Notes: a model not told the origin generated them from the letters alone. Shown: positions 19,175 to 27,074, counted from the first letter of the stretch. The stretch: 49,010 nt of DNA from Pseudomonas violetae (GCF_023072615.1 NZ_JAKNRW010000038.1:1-49010); one strand, 5' to 3'. Program-made: numbers and translations.

Positions 19175-21421
19175 ATGAACAATTGGCCACGCCTGGCGCT
19201 CAACGCCCTGGGACTGACTCTATCGCTGTCCGGCAGCGCGTTCGCGCAACTCGCCGCCGTCGACCCGGGCCCCTATACCTTTGCCACGGGGAAATTCCCC
19301 ATGTGGTATCAGGACAACAATCAACTCTCGATGGAACTGTGCCAGTCCCGGGCCGCCAGTTCGCGGGTGCCGGCCTCGGTACCGCCGGCCTACATGTGTA
19401 CCCTGCTGCCGGAACCGGGCATCTACGACGATACCCAACCCATGGTGTTCCCGGACAACTGGCCGCCGGAAGCCTTCTGGTTTCTCGCCGAAACCACCAT
19501 CCCCAATAACGGCGCAGGCTATGGAGTAGATGCCTACGTGGCCGGGATCGAAGCGGCATTCGCTTCGGGGAACCCCGCCGATGGCGACCAGCAAAGTTTT
19601 GCGCGGATTCGCATGCGGGTGAACATCCCCACTGCCGGTGTGTACACCATCACCCACCCGTACGGTGTGGAAACGGTCAACGTGACGGTGCCTGGCCGCC
19701 GCGCGATCAACATCACCCGCGACGTCGGCATCGGCGCCCCGGGCAATTTCACCGGTGCGGTGAACGGTGCCATCGGCCCATTCCTGCGCAGCATCAACGG
19801 TCCGTATACCGAGGTGAACCCGGACACCGGCGCAGTGGAAACATTCATCGGCGACCCGAACCTCACCGAGCAGGTCACCGGCAGCCCGAACGACACCAAC
19901 TTCCTGCGGATCACCGGGCCGGCGGGCACCATCCAGACCAGCCTCTTTACCGTGGCCGGCAAGGTCCTGGACGCCCGTGCGCAAACCCCGGTCGAGGTTG
20001 ACCGTGCAACCTACCGGCGCACCACCTCGGGTGGCAGCAGCAACGTGCGCGTCGAAGTGTTCGCCAAGGCCGACAACGGCTCGTCCCTGTGCTTCCGCGA
20101 AAGCATTGCGCTGGTTCCCGGACCGCCGCTGTCGCCCTGCCAGACCACGCTGCTTGGGGACAATACCGGACTGTTCTTCGGCCAGCGCCAGGCCATTGGT
20201 CCGGTGCCTCCGGTCATTGTGGTCACCGCCTCTAACCCGGCAGGCACCACCCGGCCGACGGCGGTATCGAGCAAGCTCATTGACGTGGTGAAAATCCAGA
20301 CTGCGCGTTACGACTGGGCCAACCACAGCCTGCTGATCGAGGCCACCTCCACCGATGAAGTGGCCGTTCCGGACATGGTCGCGCAAGGCTACGGACGGCT
20401 GTCGAAGTCCGGCACCCTGCAGAAAATCACCATTGCCGACCTGACCCAGCCACCTGCCACCGTGACGGTCAAATCCGCTGCCGGCGGCAGTGACACCGAG
20501 CCCGTCGTGGTTGTCGGCAGCGCGCCGAACGTCGGCGAAAACCAGCCGCCGCTGGCCGTCGCCGACAGCGGCAGCACCAGCTTCGGCGTACCCATCACCC
20601 TCAACCTGCTGACCAACGACAGTGACCCCGACGGCGACGTACCGCTGAGCATCACGGCGTTGACCCAGCCGGCTGCGGGCCAGGGCACTGTGGCCTTGAG
20701 CGGCTCGACCGCGGTGATCTATACCCCGCCTGCGGTGGTCAACGCCCCGCTGACCACGACCTTCACCTACAAGGCGCAAGACATCAAAGGCCTGGCCTCG
20801 ACCGCCCCGGCGACCGTGACCATCACCGTTGCGCCAAACCAGGCACCGGTAGCGGTGAACGACGCCGTCGCCACCCTGGGAGTGGCGATCCCGATCAACG
20901 TACTGGCCAACGATACCGATCCGGAAGGCAACCTGCCGTTGGCCGTCGCCGGCTTCACCCAACCGACGGCGGGGCGCGGCACTGTCAGCAGCAACGGCAC
21001 GGTACTGACCTACACCCCACCGGCCACCGTGACCACGGCTTTCACCACGACCTTCACCTACACCGCCCAGGACAGCTTCGGTGCTGTGTCAGCGACCCCG
21101 GCGACGGTCACCGTGCAAGTCTCGCCACGGCCTGCTGCGGAGAACTTCGCGGTAACCACGGCCACGGTGTCAGCACGCTCCAACAACCGCTTCACCTGGG
21201 ACTTTACCGGGACCAGCTCGGTGATCACCGGCAACACCATCACCATCCAGGTCAGCACCCCGACAGGCCTGGTGACCCTGGGTACCACCACGGTGCCGGT
21301 GACCGGTCGCTGGCGGTTGACGGTCAGCAACAGCACCACGGTGATCCCGTCGGCGAACCCGACAGCCACCATTACCTCGTCCCAGGGCACCGTGCGTACG
21401 GTGTCGGTAACGGCGAACTGA
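19175..21421 (+). CDS. Large secreted protein with two Ig-like/cadherin-like repeats, paralogue of the preceding gene
   Basis: A 748-residue protein. A perfect AGGAGG four bases before ATG 19175 fixes the start; the signal peptide is cleaved near AFA at about 25. Residues 25-450 match the preceding protein throughout (AAVDPGPY, WYQDNN, LCQSRAASSRV, YMCTLLPEPGIYDD, GRRAIN, GPFLRSINGPYTE, SAAGGSDTEPVVVV). It then adds two repeats of about 95 residues, each opening NQPPLAVADSG or NQAPVAVNDAV, with LLTNDSDPDGD / LANDTDPEGN acidic turns that look like calcium sites, and FTYKAQD / FTYTAQD near the end. Such domains occur in bacterial adhesins. A last beta domain rich in Thr follows. Function unknown; a surface or matrix protein is likely. 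Confidence 0.8.
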   Translation: MNNWPRLALNALGLTLSLSGSAFAQLAAVDPGPYTFATGKFPMWYQDNNQLSMELCQSRAASSRVPASVPPAYMCTLLPEPGIYDDTQPMVFPDNWPPEAFWFLAETTIPNNGAGYGVDAYVAGIEAAFASGNPADGDQQSFARIRMRVNIPTAGVYTITHPYGVETVNVTVPGRRAINITRDVGIGAPGNFTGAVNGAIGPFLRSINGPYTEVNPDTGAVETFIGDPNLTEQVTGSPNDTNFLRITGPAGTIQTSLFTVAGKVLDARAQTPVEVDRATYRRTTSGGSSNVRVEVFAKADNGSSLCFRESIALVPGPPLSPCQTTLLGDNTGLFFGQRQAIGPVPPVIVVTASNPAGTTRPTAVSSKLIDVVKIQTARYDWANHSLLIEATSTDEVAVPDMVAQGYGRLSKSGTLQKITIADLTQPPATVTVKSAAGGSDTEPVVVVGSAPNVGENQPPLAVADSGSTSFGVPITLNLLTNDSDPDGDVPLSITALTQPAAGQGTVALSGSTAVIYTPPAVVNAPLTTTFTYKAQDIKGLASTAPATVTITVAPNQAPVAVNDAVATLGVAIPINVLANDTDPEGNLPLAVAGFTQPTAGRGTVSSNGTVLTYTPPATVTTAFTTTFTYTAQDSFGAVSATPATVTVQVSPRPAAENFAVTTATVSARSNNRFTWDFTGTSSVITGNTITIQVSTPTGLVTLGTTTVPVTGRWRLTVSNSTTVIPSANPTATITSSQGTVRTVSVTAN

Positions 21422-21427
21422 GCCCTC

Positions 21428-21456
21428 GCCCCATCAACTTCTCGAGTTGATGGGGC
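21428..21456 (+). other. Intercistronic mRNA hairpin
   Basis: Twelve-base perfect stem (GCCCCATCAACT / AGTTGATGGGGC) with a five-base loop between the Ig-like gene and the CsgB-like gene, no T-run. It is more likely an mRNA stability or processing element than a terminator and could set the ratio of curlin to upstream proteins. Confidence 0.6.
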
Positions 21457-21481
21457 CAGCCTCTTCTCACAGGACAACGCC

Positions 21482-21943
21482 ATGAAAACGTCGACCGCCG
21501 CCCTGCTCTGCCTGCTCCTGCTCTGCAGCAGCGCAGGTGTGCGCGCAGATGACCTGATGGACAACGACGACCTGGCAGCCGGCGCCGACCTCGGCGAGCT
21601 GCCACCGCCGATTGGCCAGCAGGCGCTGATCGACCAGAACGGCCAGGCCAACGTCGCACTGCTGCAACAGAACGGCCAATCGCTGCTCGGCAGCATTGTC
21701 CAGTCGGGCAGTAATCAGGAGGCGTTCATTCTTCAACAAGGCAACGACTTGATGGCATTGATCACCCAGCAAGGTTCGGGCAACAACGCCGGCATCACCC
21801 AGACCGGCAGCCACAACCGCGCGCAGATATCCCAGAACGGCAACAACAACGACGCAACCATCGACCAGGCGGGCGCGGGGCTCTCGAGCGCCGTCACCCA
21901 GTCGGGCAATGGCATGAGCGTTTCGGTCAAACAATATCGCTAA
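21482..21943 (+). CDS. CsgB-like curlin nucleator subunit
   Basis: A 153-residue protein with a Sec signal peptide (cleavage near VRA at about 22), an acidic linker (DDLMDNDDLAAGADLGE), then five curlin-type repeats of the pattern Q-x-G-x-x-N-x-A-x-I-x-Q: DQNGQANVALLQQNG, QSGSNQEAFILQQG, QQGSGNNAGITQTG, SHNRAQISQNG, NNNDATIDQAG. Length and repeat number match CsgA/CsgB of E. coli (about 150 residues, five repeats). The position before a larger curlin and the basic C-terminus (KQYR) favour a CsgB-type nucleator. It should be exported through CsmG and form amyloid on the surface. Confidence 0.88.
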   Translation: MKTSTAALLCLLLLCSSAGVRADDLMDNDDLAAGADLGELPPPIGQQALIDQNGQANVALLQQNGQSLLGSIVQSGSNQEAFILQQGNDLMALITQQGSGNNAGITQTGSHNRAQISQNGNNNDATIDQAGAGLSSAVTQSGNGMSVSVKQYR

Positions 21944-21970
21944 AGCACTGCACTACCCGGAGGTTTCATC

Positions 21971-23419
21971 ATGTTCAAACTGACGCCCCTCACCGCCACC
22001 ATCCTGGTCATTGTCAGTGCCCAGGCCATGGCTGACGACAGTGTCTCTACCCAGCGCCAATTCGGTGATGCCAACATCGCCAATGTGAAGCAGACCCAGG
22101 CCCCGTTCAGCACCGCAACCGAGCAGCAATTCGGCCAGGGCAACGACGCGATGGCGGTGCAGGACAATGCAAGCAGTAGCATCGACCAGAATCAGGTCGG
22201 TGATTACAACGCCGGCTATGCCGAGCAACTGTTCGAGGACGGTAGCACCATCGTGCAACAACAGGTGGGTGCGTTCAACAACACCCATGCCAGCCAGTCC
22301 ATTGGTTTTACCGGCAACGAAGCGCTGCAACAGCAACAGGGTAACGGCAACTTTTCGTTCATTTACCAGGACAGCCAGCAAGGCGCCTCGGGTCAGACCT
22401 TTCAATTCGGTGACAACAACGTGGCTTACGTCGAACAAATGGAAGTAGGCGATGCGAATGTCGCCACCGTGGTGCAGTACGGCACCGCCAACTACGGCAC
22501 CGCCGAACAGGTCGGCCACTCGGGCGGACAGATCGCGATCAACCAGAACGGCGGCGACAACTACGCCTACGGCGATCAGCGCAGCGGCGTTGGCGGCACA
22601 GTGACCATTAGCCAGTTCGGCGACATGAACGGCAGTGAAGTCTGGCAGTTCGGTCAAGCCGCCAGCCAGGTTATCGTCGATCAATACGGGCAAGCCAACG
22701 AAGCCATCGTCGACCAGAGTTTTGGGCAAAACAACTATGCCCAGATACTGCAAGTCGGCGACCTCAACGCCCTCTATGCCGACCAGTTCGAATCCATCGG
22801 CTCGACCCTGGCGCTGTACCAACAGGGCACCAACAACATCCACTTCACCTACCAGAGCGGCGACAGCCACGTGCTCAATGCCAACTCAGTGGGTAATGAG
22901 AACAAGGTCTACGCCAGCAACTGGAAAGGCCCACAATCCGGCGGCCAGTTCGGCACCAACCAGCGCGCCACCGTCAACCAGACTGGCAATGCCAACATCG
23001 CCAATTTCACCCAGACCGGCGCTGGCCACATCATGACCACCAACCAGAGCGGCACGGGCAACAAGACGACCGTCAGCCAGGCCGAGTCCTACAACGAGCT
23101 GTACTTCGACCAGAACGGCACCGACAACATCCTCATCGCCGACCAGCGCGGCACCACCAACCTGATCCAGGGCACGTCCAACGGCACGGGCAACAGCGCC
23201 GAGTTCGACCAGTCGGGCAGCGGCAACCAGGCGTTTACCACGCAGATGTATGGCAGTGACAACCAGATCACCGTCAAACAGGCCGACAGCATGAACGTGG
23301 CGTATGTGACCCAGGGCGGGATCGGGAACATTGCCAATGTTGATCAGAGCGGCGTGGCGCAGATGGCGACGGTGCAGCAGTTTGGGGGGGCTAACCAGGC
23401 GACTGTGTTGCAGCAGTGA
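21971..23419 (+). CDS. Outsized CsgA-like curlin (482 aa)
   Basis: A Sec signal peptide (cleavage near AMA at about 20) is followed by some twenty curlin-type repeats of roughly 22 residues over the whole length, for example QFGDANIANVKQ, QVGDYNAGYAEQ, QTGNANIANFTQ, QSGSGNQAFTTQ and QQFGGANQATVLQQ. E. coli CsgA has five repeats in 151 residues, so this subunit is about four times longer. The mature protein is almost free of charge clusters and rich in Gln, Asn and Gly, as expected for an amyloid. Repeats are regular near both ends and more diverged in the middle. An AGG-type ribosome site precedes the ATG, and the operon terminator follows. Export would use CsmG/CsmE/CsmF encoded convergently. 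Confidence 0.88.
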   Translation: MFKLTPLTATILVIVSAQAMADDSVSTQRQFGDANIANVKQTQAPFSTATEQQFGQGNDAMAVQDNASSSIDQNQVGDYNAGYAEQLFEDGSTIVQQQVGAFNNTHASQSIGFTGNEALQQQQGNGNFSFIYQDSQQGASGQTFQFGDNNVAYVEQMEVGDANVATVVQYGTANYGTAEQVGHSGGQIAINQNGGDNYAYGDQRSGVGGTVTISQFGDMNGSEVWQFGQAASQVIVDQYGQANEAIVDQSFGQNNYAQILQVGDLNALYADQFESIGSTLALYQQGTNNIHFTYQSGDSHVLNANSVGNENKVYASNWKGPQSGGQFGTNQRATVNQTGNANIANFTQTGAGHIMTTNQSGTGNKTTVSQAESYNELYFDQNGTDNILIADQRGTTNLIQGTSNGTGNSAEFDQSGSGNQAFTTQMYGSDNQITVKQADSMNVAYVTQGGIGNIANVDQSGVAQMATVQQFGGANQATVLQQ

Positions 23420-23435
23420 TTGATACGGGTGTAAC

Positions 23436-23466
23436 AAAACCGCGGCCCAAAGGTCGCGGTTTTTTT
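23436..23466 (+). terminator. Rho-independent terminator of the curlin operon
   Basis: Stem AAAACCGCGGCC / GGTCGCGGTTTT with loop CAAA and a following T-run, 17 bases past the curlin stop codon. Confidence 0.9.
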
Positions 23467-23500
23467 ATGCGGGAGCGTTTCTGTTGGAGCTGACGAGTGC

Positions 23501-23566
23501 AACGAGGCTGCGATCTTTTGGTTTTTTTTGTGGCATATGCCAGGGCAAAAGATCGCAGCCTCGTTT
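23501..23566. repeat. REP-like inverted repeat
   Basis: AACGAGGCTGCGATCTTTTG and its complement CAAAAGATCGCAGCCTCGTT face each other across about 26 bases. The motif is a typical intergenic repeat of fluorescent pseudomonads. The remaining 23567-23696 stretch shows nothing else. Confidence 0.8.
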
Positions 23567-23696
23567 CACTTGGCAGCCCCACAGTTGGATTGTGCGCGGG
23601 CATGATTTGTGCGCGCCGCAAACCGCTGTGGAGCAAGGCATCGGCGCGATGAACGAATATTGAGTCTATCTGCCTGGACGAACAGTGTGGCGAGGG

Positions 23697-24026
23697 TCAG
23701 GCCGGGGAATCGAGGTTGTCCAATGCCCGATTTACCGCCAGATCAGCCAGCATGACGACCTGCTGGATGCCCAGCAACATGCTGCGCTGTGGACCATCCA
23801 GAAACACCGCGAAATCGCTCGCCATCACACTCGCCGATGCCAGGGATTCACAGGCGTGGGCCAGCAAGGTTTCGGTGTCGATGTCTGGGGCGATGAGGAA
23901 CATTGTGTTGGGGGTGTGGGGGACGGAAGATTTGCGAATGGAGTGTAGTGGATCAAGCTCGCAGGAAGGGCCAGCGCTTGGGGTTTGCGCTATCGATTCG
24001 GGAGGATTGGGGGTGGGTTTGGGCAT
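23697..24026 (-). CDS. DUF6124-type small Pseudomonas protein
   Basis: A 109-residue protein. MPKPTPNPPE at the start and MFLIAPDIDTETLLAHACESLASASVMASDF plus LLGIQQVVMLADLAVNR (here split as IDTETLLAHACESLASAS and LLGIQQVVMLADLAVN) are the recurring features of a small family I recall as DUF6124, common in Pseudomonas and of unknown role. An AGGAG ribosome site precedes ATG 24026; the frame is open to 24164 but the extension reads through the conserved leader. No signal peptide or membrane segment is seen, so it is probably cytoplasmic. It interrupts the space between the convergent curlin and xcm/csm operons and may be a later insertion. Confidence 0.72.
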   Translation of the reverse strand: MPKPTPNPPESIAQTPSAGPSCELDPLHSIRKSSVPHTPNTMFLIAPDIDTETLLAHACESLASASVMASDFAVFLDGPQRSMLLGIQQVVMLADLAVNRALDNLDSPA

Positions 24027-24467
24027 GGTGTGGCTCCTGTCTGAATGGGCGTCACCAGGACCTGTCGCTAAACAGGTCAAGGTGGCGGCTACAGGCAGGT
24101 TAGCGAACCGGTACAGGAACCCGGTAGACCCGAAGGTCTCCCACCTACAGCCGCCATAACGCACATCGCCGACATGAGAGTCGACGACATAGACCTGGGT
24201 GCTGAGTGTCCTGTACTCGAGTCGCTAAACCCGATCGCTGAATTGGCAGCGACCCGGAAACGATAGAGACCTGAGCCAAGGCGCACAAGCCGGCGGATTC
24301 TGGCGTAGTTGTAGGCAGTGACGCAAGCCGTTGTAGCCTCATCCCTGGTCCTACAGCTGCGTCTTACATTCTGAATTAATCATCGACAGCCGTCATCGCG
24401 AGCAGGCTCGTTCTCACAGGTGCACTGCAGATACCTGTGGGGCCAGGGAAGACAGGGGCTGCCTCGG
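24027..24467 (-). other. Non-coding leader upstream of the DUF6124-type gene, with hairpins and a REP remnant
   Basis: About 440 bases without a credible gene. Short open frames here have no ribosome site or sensible protein. Hairpin potential includes GTCGCT (24221-24226) with AGCGAC (24248-24253) and an inner CGCTG/CAGCG pair. A single REP-like GCGAGCAGGCTCG lies near 24399-24411. Similar text occurs, as I recall, before other DUF6124-type genes, so it could be a structured leader RNA. Confidence 0.4.
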
Positions 24468-25334
24468 TTATTCTTCCTCGCCGTCCGGCACTACCCGGTT
24501 CTGCGACAGGTAGCGCTCCATGGTTTCATTCTGGGGCGGTGTCGAGTTGTCGCCGGCGACCTGCCACATCTTGCGTTCAATGCCCTGGGATAGCAGATGC
24601 CCGACCGCCGATTCGATGGCCGACAACACACACAACTGCGCCGGCTCGTTGGTGGTGTAGCCCACTTCAGCCTCGAGCAGTTTCTTGAACTCGATGAACT
24701 TGAAGACCCCGGCGCTGCGGGCCACGGAGTAGATGGTCTTGCTGGTCATGACGTTGGCCAGGACCTGACCGCTGCGCACGTCCACCGCCCGCAGGTTGAC
24801 GGTGACCTGGTCGACCCGGTATTCGCGGGAAATATCGATGCCCAGGTAGCGTGCCCCTTCCCCGCCGCTGCGCACGTTGGTGTCGTAGGCGATGATCCCG
24901 CCCTCAAGCATCATGTTCGCCGCCTGCAACGGCGGCAGTTCCGCCTGGATATTCATGGGTGTATTGGGTTTCTTTTGCGAAGCGCGAATGATTTTGCGTT
25001 CGGTCAGCAGGTTCTGCAGCCCTTCACGTTCCAGCACCACGAACCAGCCGCTGGCCTGCATGGCGTCCATCAGCATGCTCGCCGCACCCTGAGTCACACT
25101 GGTGGAAAAGGAGCTGGCCGGGGTAGGTTTGTACTGCCCGGTCTGGTCGCGAAAACCATAGACTACGGCCATCAAGCGGCCCTTGGGACGCGGCAGCTTC
25201 ATCAAGTCGTAGTAGGTTGACGCCCTGGGGGTCAAGGTCGGGGTTTCGGTGTCCTGCTCCGCTGACATCGGCTCACGCAGGCTGCAACCCTGTAAGGCCG
25301 CCAACAGCATCCCTAGCAAAATTATTTTTTTCAT
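24468..25334 (-). CDS. csmG: CsmG, CsgG-family curli secretion channel lipoprotein
   Basis: A 288-residue lipoprotein: signal peptide with lipobox LQGC (lipidated Cys at 16), then the CsgG core with YYDLMKLPRPKGRLMAVVYGFRDQTGQYKP, AASMLMDAMQASGWF, the VLEREGLQNLLTER segment and the conserved ANMMLEGGIIAYDTNVRSGG (quoted in part: MMLEGGIIAYDTN) and YLGIDISREYRVDQVTV. CsgG forms the nonameric outer-membrane pore for curlin export. Length agrees with E. coli CsgG (277), with a short extra C-terminal tail ending DGEEE. It is the last gene of the xcm/csm operon, 27 bases after csmF. In GB-1 the homologue beside xcmX is named csmG. Confidence 0.93.
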   Translation of the reverse strand: MKKIILLGMLLAALQGCSLREPMSAEQDTETPTLTPRASTYYDLMKLPRPKGRLMAVVYGFRDQTGQYKPTPASSFSTSVTQGAASMLMDAMQASGWFVVLEREGLQNLLTERKIIRASQKKPNTPMNIQAELPPLQAANMMLEGGIIAYDTNVRSGGEGARYLGIDISREYRVDQVTVNLRAVDVRSGQVLANVMTSKTIYSVARSAGVFKFIEFKKLLEAEVGYTTNEPAQLCVLSAIESAVGHLLSQGIERKMWQVAGDNSTPPQNETMERYLSQNRVVPDGEEE

Positions 25335-25361
25335 GTCCGTTACTCCCCATCAGTCCTTGGC

Positions 25362-25796
25362 TCAAGGAGCCAGGCCGTTCACCAGGATTTCCGAAATTTC
25401 ACCGGTCGCTCGGTCCGTCACTTGAATCGTCAGTGCGCCCGAGTCGTCGATGACGTTGACGATGAACGCATCGGTGGACAGGCTCCCCGTGTTACCGGTG
25501 GAGATGTTGTCCAGCAACTGCCCCAGCAGGCGCGATTGCAACTGGCTGCTGAATCGTTCGAGGGCCGAGGTGCCGGCGATCGAGGTGCGATCCTTCAGGT
25601 CGGGGTCGTCGTAGTCGTTCTGCGCCTGGGCATTGTTGAGCAGCCAGGTGCCGTTCAACGGATTGCCGCCGAACGAGGGGTTGACCGGTGTGTACACCAG
25701 CTCCGTGGCCTGGACCACACCACAACTGGTGATCCCAAGCAGCCACATGCCTGCCCATGCGAGGCCGCTGCGCGGCGAAAACAGTGTCGTCTTCAT
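25362..25796 (-). CDS. csmF: CsmF, CsgF-family curli assembly protein
   Basis: A 144-residue secreted protein with a Sec signal peptide (cleavage near VQA at about 29) and the CsgF signature NPSFGGNPLNGTWLLNNAQAQN in the mature N-terminus (the segment that enters the CsgG pore; key residues F-GGNP-N). The C-terminal half is a small beta domain with VNVIDDSGALTIQVTDRATGE. CsgF couples the nucleator to the CsgG channel at the cell surface. Its ATG overlaps the csmE stop by four bases. Confidence 0.93.
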   Translation of the reverse strand: MKTTLFSPRSGLAWAGMWLLGITSCGVVQATELVYTPVNPSFGGNPLNGTWLLNNAQAQNDYDDPDLKDRTSIAGTSALERFSSQLQSRLLGQLLDNISTGNTGSLSTDAFIVNVIDDSGALTIQVTDRATGEISEILVNGLAP

Positions 25797-26185
25797 AATT
25801 CGTCCCTCTCAAGGTCCGTGGTGTCTTGCAACAAGGCTTCCAGCTTGCGCCGGACAATCTGTCCGCGAACCCAGTCGGCGGCGTCATAAGCCTCGTCCTT
25901 GAGCTCCACGGTGTTCGGCGGTAGAAAGCGCCGGTAAACCAGTCTCTGTTGGTATTCCACGGTCACCAGGCTGCCCCAGCGTGCCGAAGGTCGTTCGCGT
26001 ACCACCAGGTTGAAATCCATCGGGCTGGTGGCTCGCAGGCGTTCACTGAACGAGTAGTAAAATTCGTGGCCGATGTGCGAGATCGTGTCATCGACGATGA
26101 ACCCCATCATTTCGTCCTCTTCCCCGGCCGAGGCGAAAGGCAGTACCAGCACCAGGGCCATGGCGGCCAGCCATTGGCGGTTCAT
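25793..26185 (-). CDS. csmE: CsmE, CsgE-family curli export adaptor
   Basis: A 130-residue periplasmic protein: Sec signal peptide (cleavage near ASA at about 20), then EMMGFIVDDTISHIGHEFYYSF, LVVRERPSARWGS and YQQRLVYRRFLPP, all recognisable CsgE segments (length in E. coli 129). CsgE caps the CsgG channel from the periplasm and gives substrate specificity. Start and stop overlap xcmX and csmF by four bases each, placing it firmly inside one operon with the pseudopilins, as in GB-1. Confidence 0.93.
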   Translation of the reverse strand: MNRQWLAAMALVLVLPFASAGEEDEMMGFIVDDTISHIGHEFYYSFSERLRATSPMDFNLVVRERPSARWGSLVTVEYQQRLVYRRFLPPNTVELKDEAYDAADWVRGQIVRRKLEALLQDTTDLERDEL

Positions 26186-26721
26186 GGCCGTAACCCCTGG
26201 GGTGCGGTGGGCTGACCTTTCGCCGGGCCCGACGCGCCGTCAAGGAAGGCTTTCTCGGCAACGAACTGCCAGTCCTGGTAACTGGCCATGCCGGTGAAGT
26301 CCGACCACTGGCTGGGAAAGTCCACCTGTTTGAGCGGCTTGTCGGTGGACGGGCTGCTGAGGCCAGTGATGCGTCCGTCAAAGCCCCTTTGCAGGCTCCA
26401 CTCACCGCCGCCGATCGGGTCTGGATAGAGCTGGCGAATATGGTGTTTGGGCGTTGGAAAGCGCTGATCCTCCAACAGGTCTTCGAGTTCTTTGGGGTAC
26501 TGCGCCAGGCCAGGCGAACTGCGGTAATAGCTGCGCAGTGCCTGGGCATATTGGGTACCGACCCAGAGCAACTGCTTCTCGCGATCACGCCGCGAAGCGG
26601 TGGACCACAGCTCGCCGGCACTGGCCAGGCCCATGCCCATGACCATGATCAGGAACAGCACACCCAGGTAGGTGAACCCGCCCTCGACAGACGGCCTACC
26701 ACTCGGAATAAAGGCTTCCAT
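26182..26721 (-). CDS. xcmX: XcmX, pseudopilin-related protein lacking Glu5
   Basis: A 179-residue pseudopilin-like protein. The prepilin cleavage site is GG^FTYLGVLFLIMVMGMGLA, so position +5 is Gly instead of the usual Glu; the helix is followed by a soluble domain with a conserved PDPIGGGEWSLQRGFDGRITG region. In type II secretion the tip pseudopilin GspK is the one without Glu5, so a tip role is plausible. In P. putida GB-1 insertion in xcmX blocks transport of the Mn-oxidizing factor. Ribosome site GGGAGG lies in the end of the preceding pseudopilin gene, which it overlaps by 26 bases; the stop overlaps csmE. Confidence 0.85.
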   Translation of the reverse strand: MEAFIPSGRPSVEGGFTYLGVLFLIMVMGMGLASAGELWSTASRRDREKQLLWVGTQYAQALRSYYRSSPGLAQYPKELEDLLEDQRFPTPKHHIRQLYPDPIGGGEWSLQRGFDGRITGLSSPSTDKPLKQVDFPSQWSDFTGMASYQDWQFVAEKAFLDGASGPAKGQPTAPQGLRP

Positions 26722-27070
26722 CACGCGCCCTCCCTGTGGCTCCACTCTTGATATCGGCCACCCCGCCCGCCACACCCTCAGGCGGCGCGACCATGACCCA
26801 GGCATCCTTGCGCTCGGTGATCGGGTCCATGGGCGGGTTGCGCAGGTAACGCAGCTCGACCATCTGCTCGATGGAGTCGGGATAGCGTCCGGTGTCCCCG
26901 TAGTAGTGATCCAGCGCTTCGCGCATTGCCGACAGGCTCTGGCGCAAGGTGGTCTCTTTCGACGTTTCCAGGCTGTTGAAATAACGTGGCAAGGCAATAG
27001 TCATCAGGGTTGCGATGATTGCCATGACGACCATCAATTCCAGCAGGGTAAAACCCTTTTGCCGACGCAT
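26696..27070 (-). CDS. GspG-like pseudopilin (XcmT2/XcmT3 type)
   Basis: A 124-residue pseudopilin with a short basic leader MRRQKG, cleavage before FTLLELMVVMAII and Glu5 present. The soluble part has YYGDTGRYPDSIEQMV and LRNPPMDPITERKDAW, the GspG-type C-terminal pattern. It would need the housekeeping prepilin peptidase (XcpA/PilD), which is not in this window. In GB-1 the two genes beside xcmX are called xcmT2 and xcmT3; I cannot say which this is. Four bases separate it from the upstream pseudopilin gene. Confidence 0.85.
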   Translation of the reverse strand: MRRQKGFTLLELMVVMAIIATLMTIALPRYFNSLETSKETTLRQSLSAMREALDHYYGDTGRYPDSIEQMVELRYLRNPPMDPITERKDAWVMVAPPEGVAGGVADIKSGATGRARDGSLYSEW

Positions 27071-27074
27071 GATC

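Noticed and set aside
19220..20962. 580-codon open frame antisense to the Ig-like protein gene
   Set aside because: Composition is typical of an antisense shadow, with no ribosome site or domain; the plus strand has a signal peptide and repeats.
23501..23566. Second terminator of the curlin operon
   Set aside because: The arms match the common REP-type repeat, lie 35 bases past a good terminator and lack a normal tight loop.
24089..24342. Two short minus-strand frames upstream of the DUF6124-type gene
   Set aside because: No ribosome sites and no recognisable protein; they overlap each other in different frames in what appears to be a leader region.
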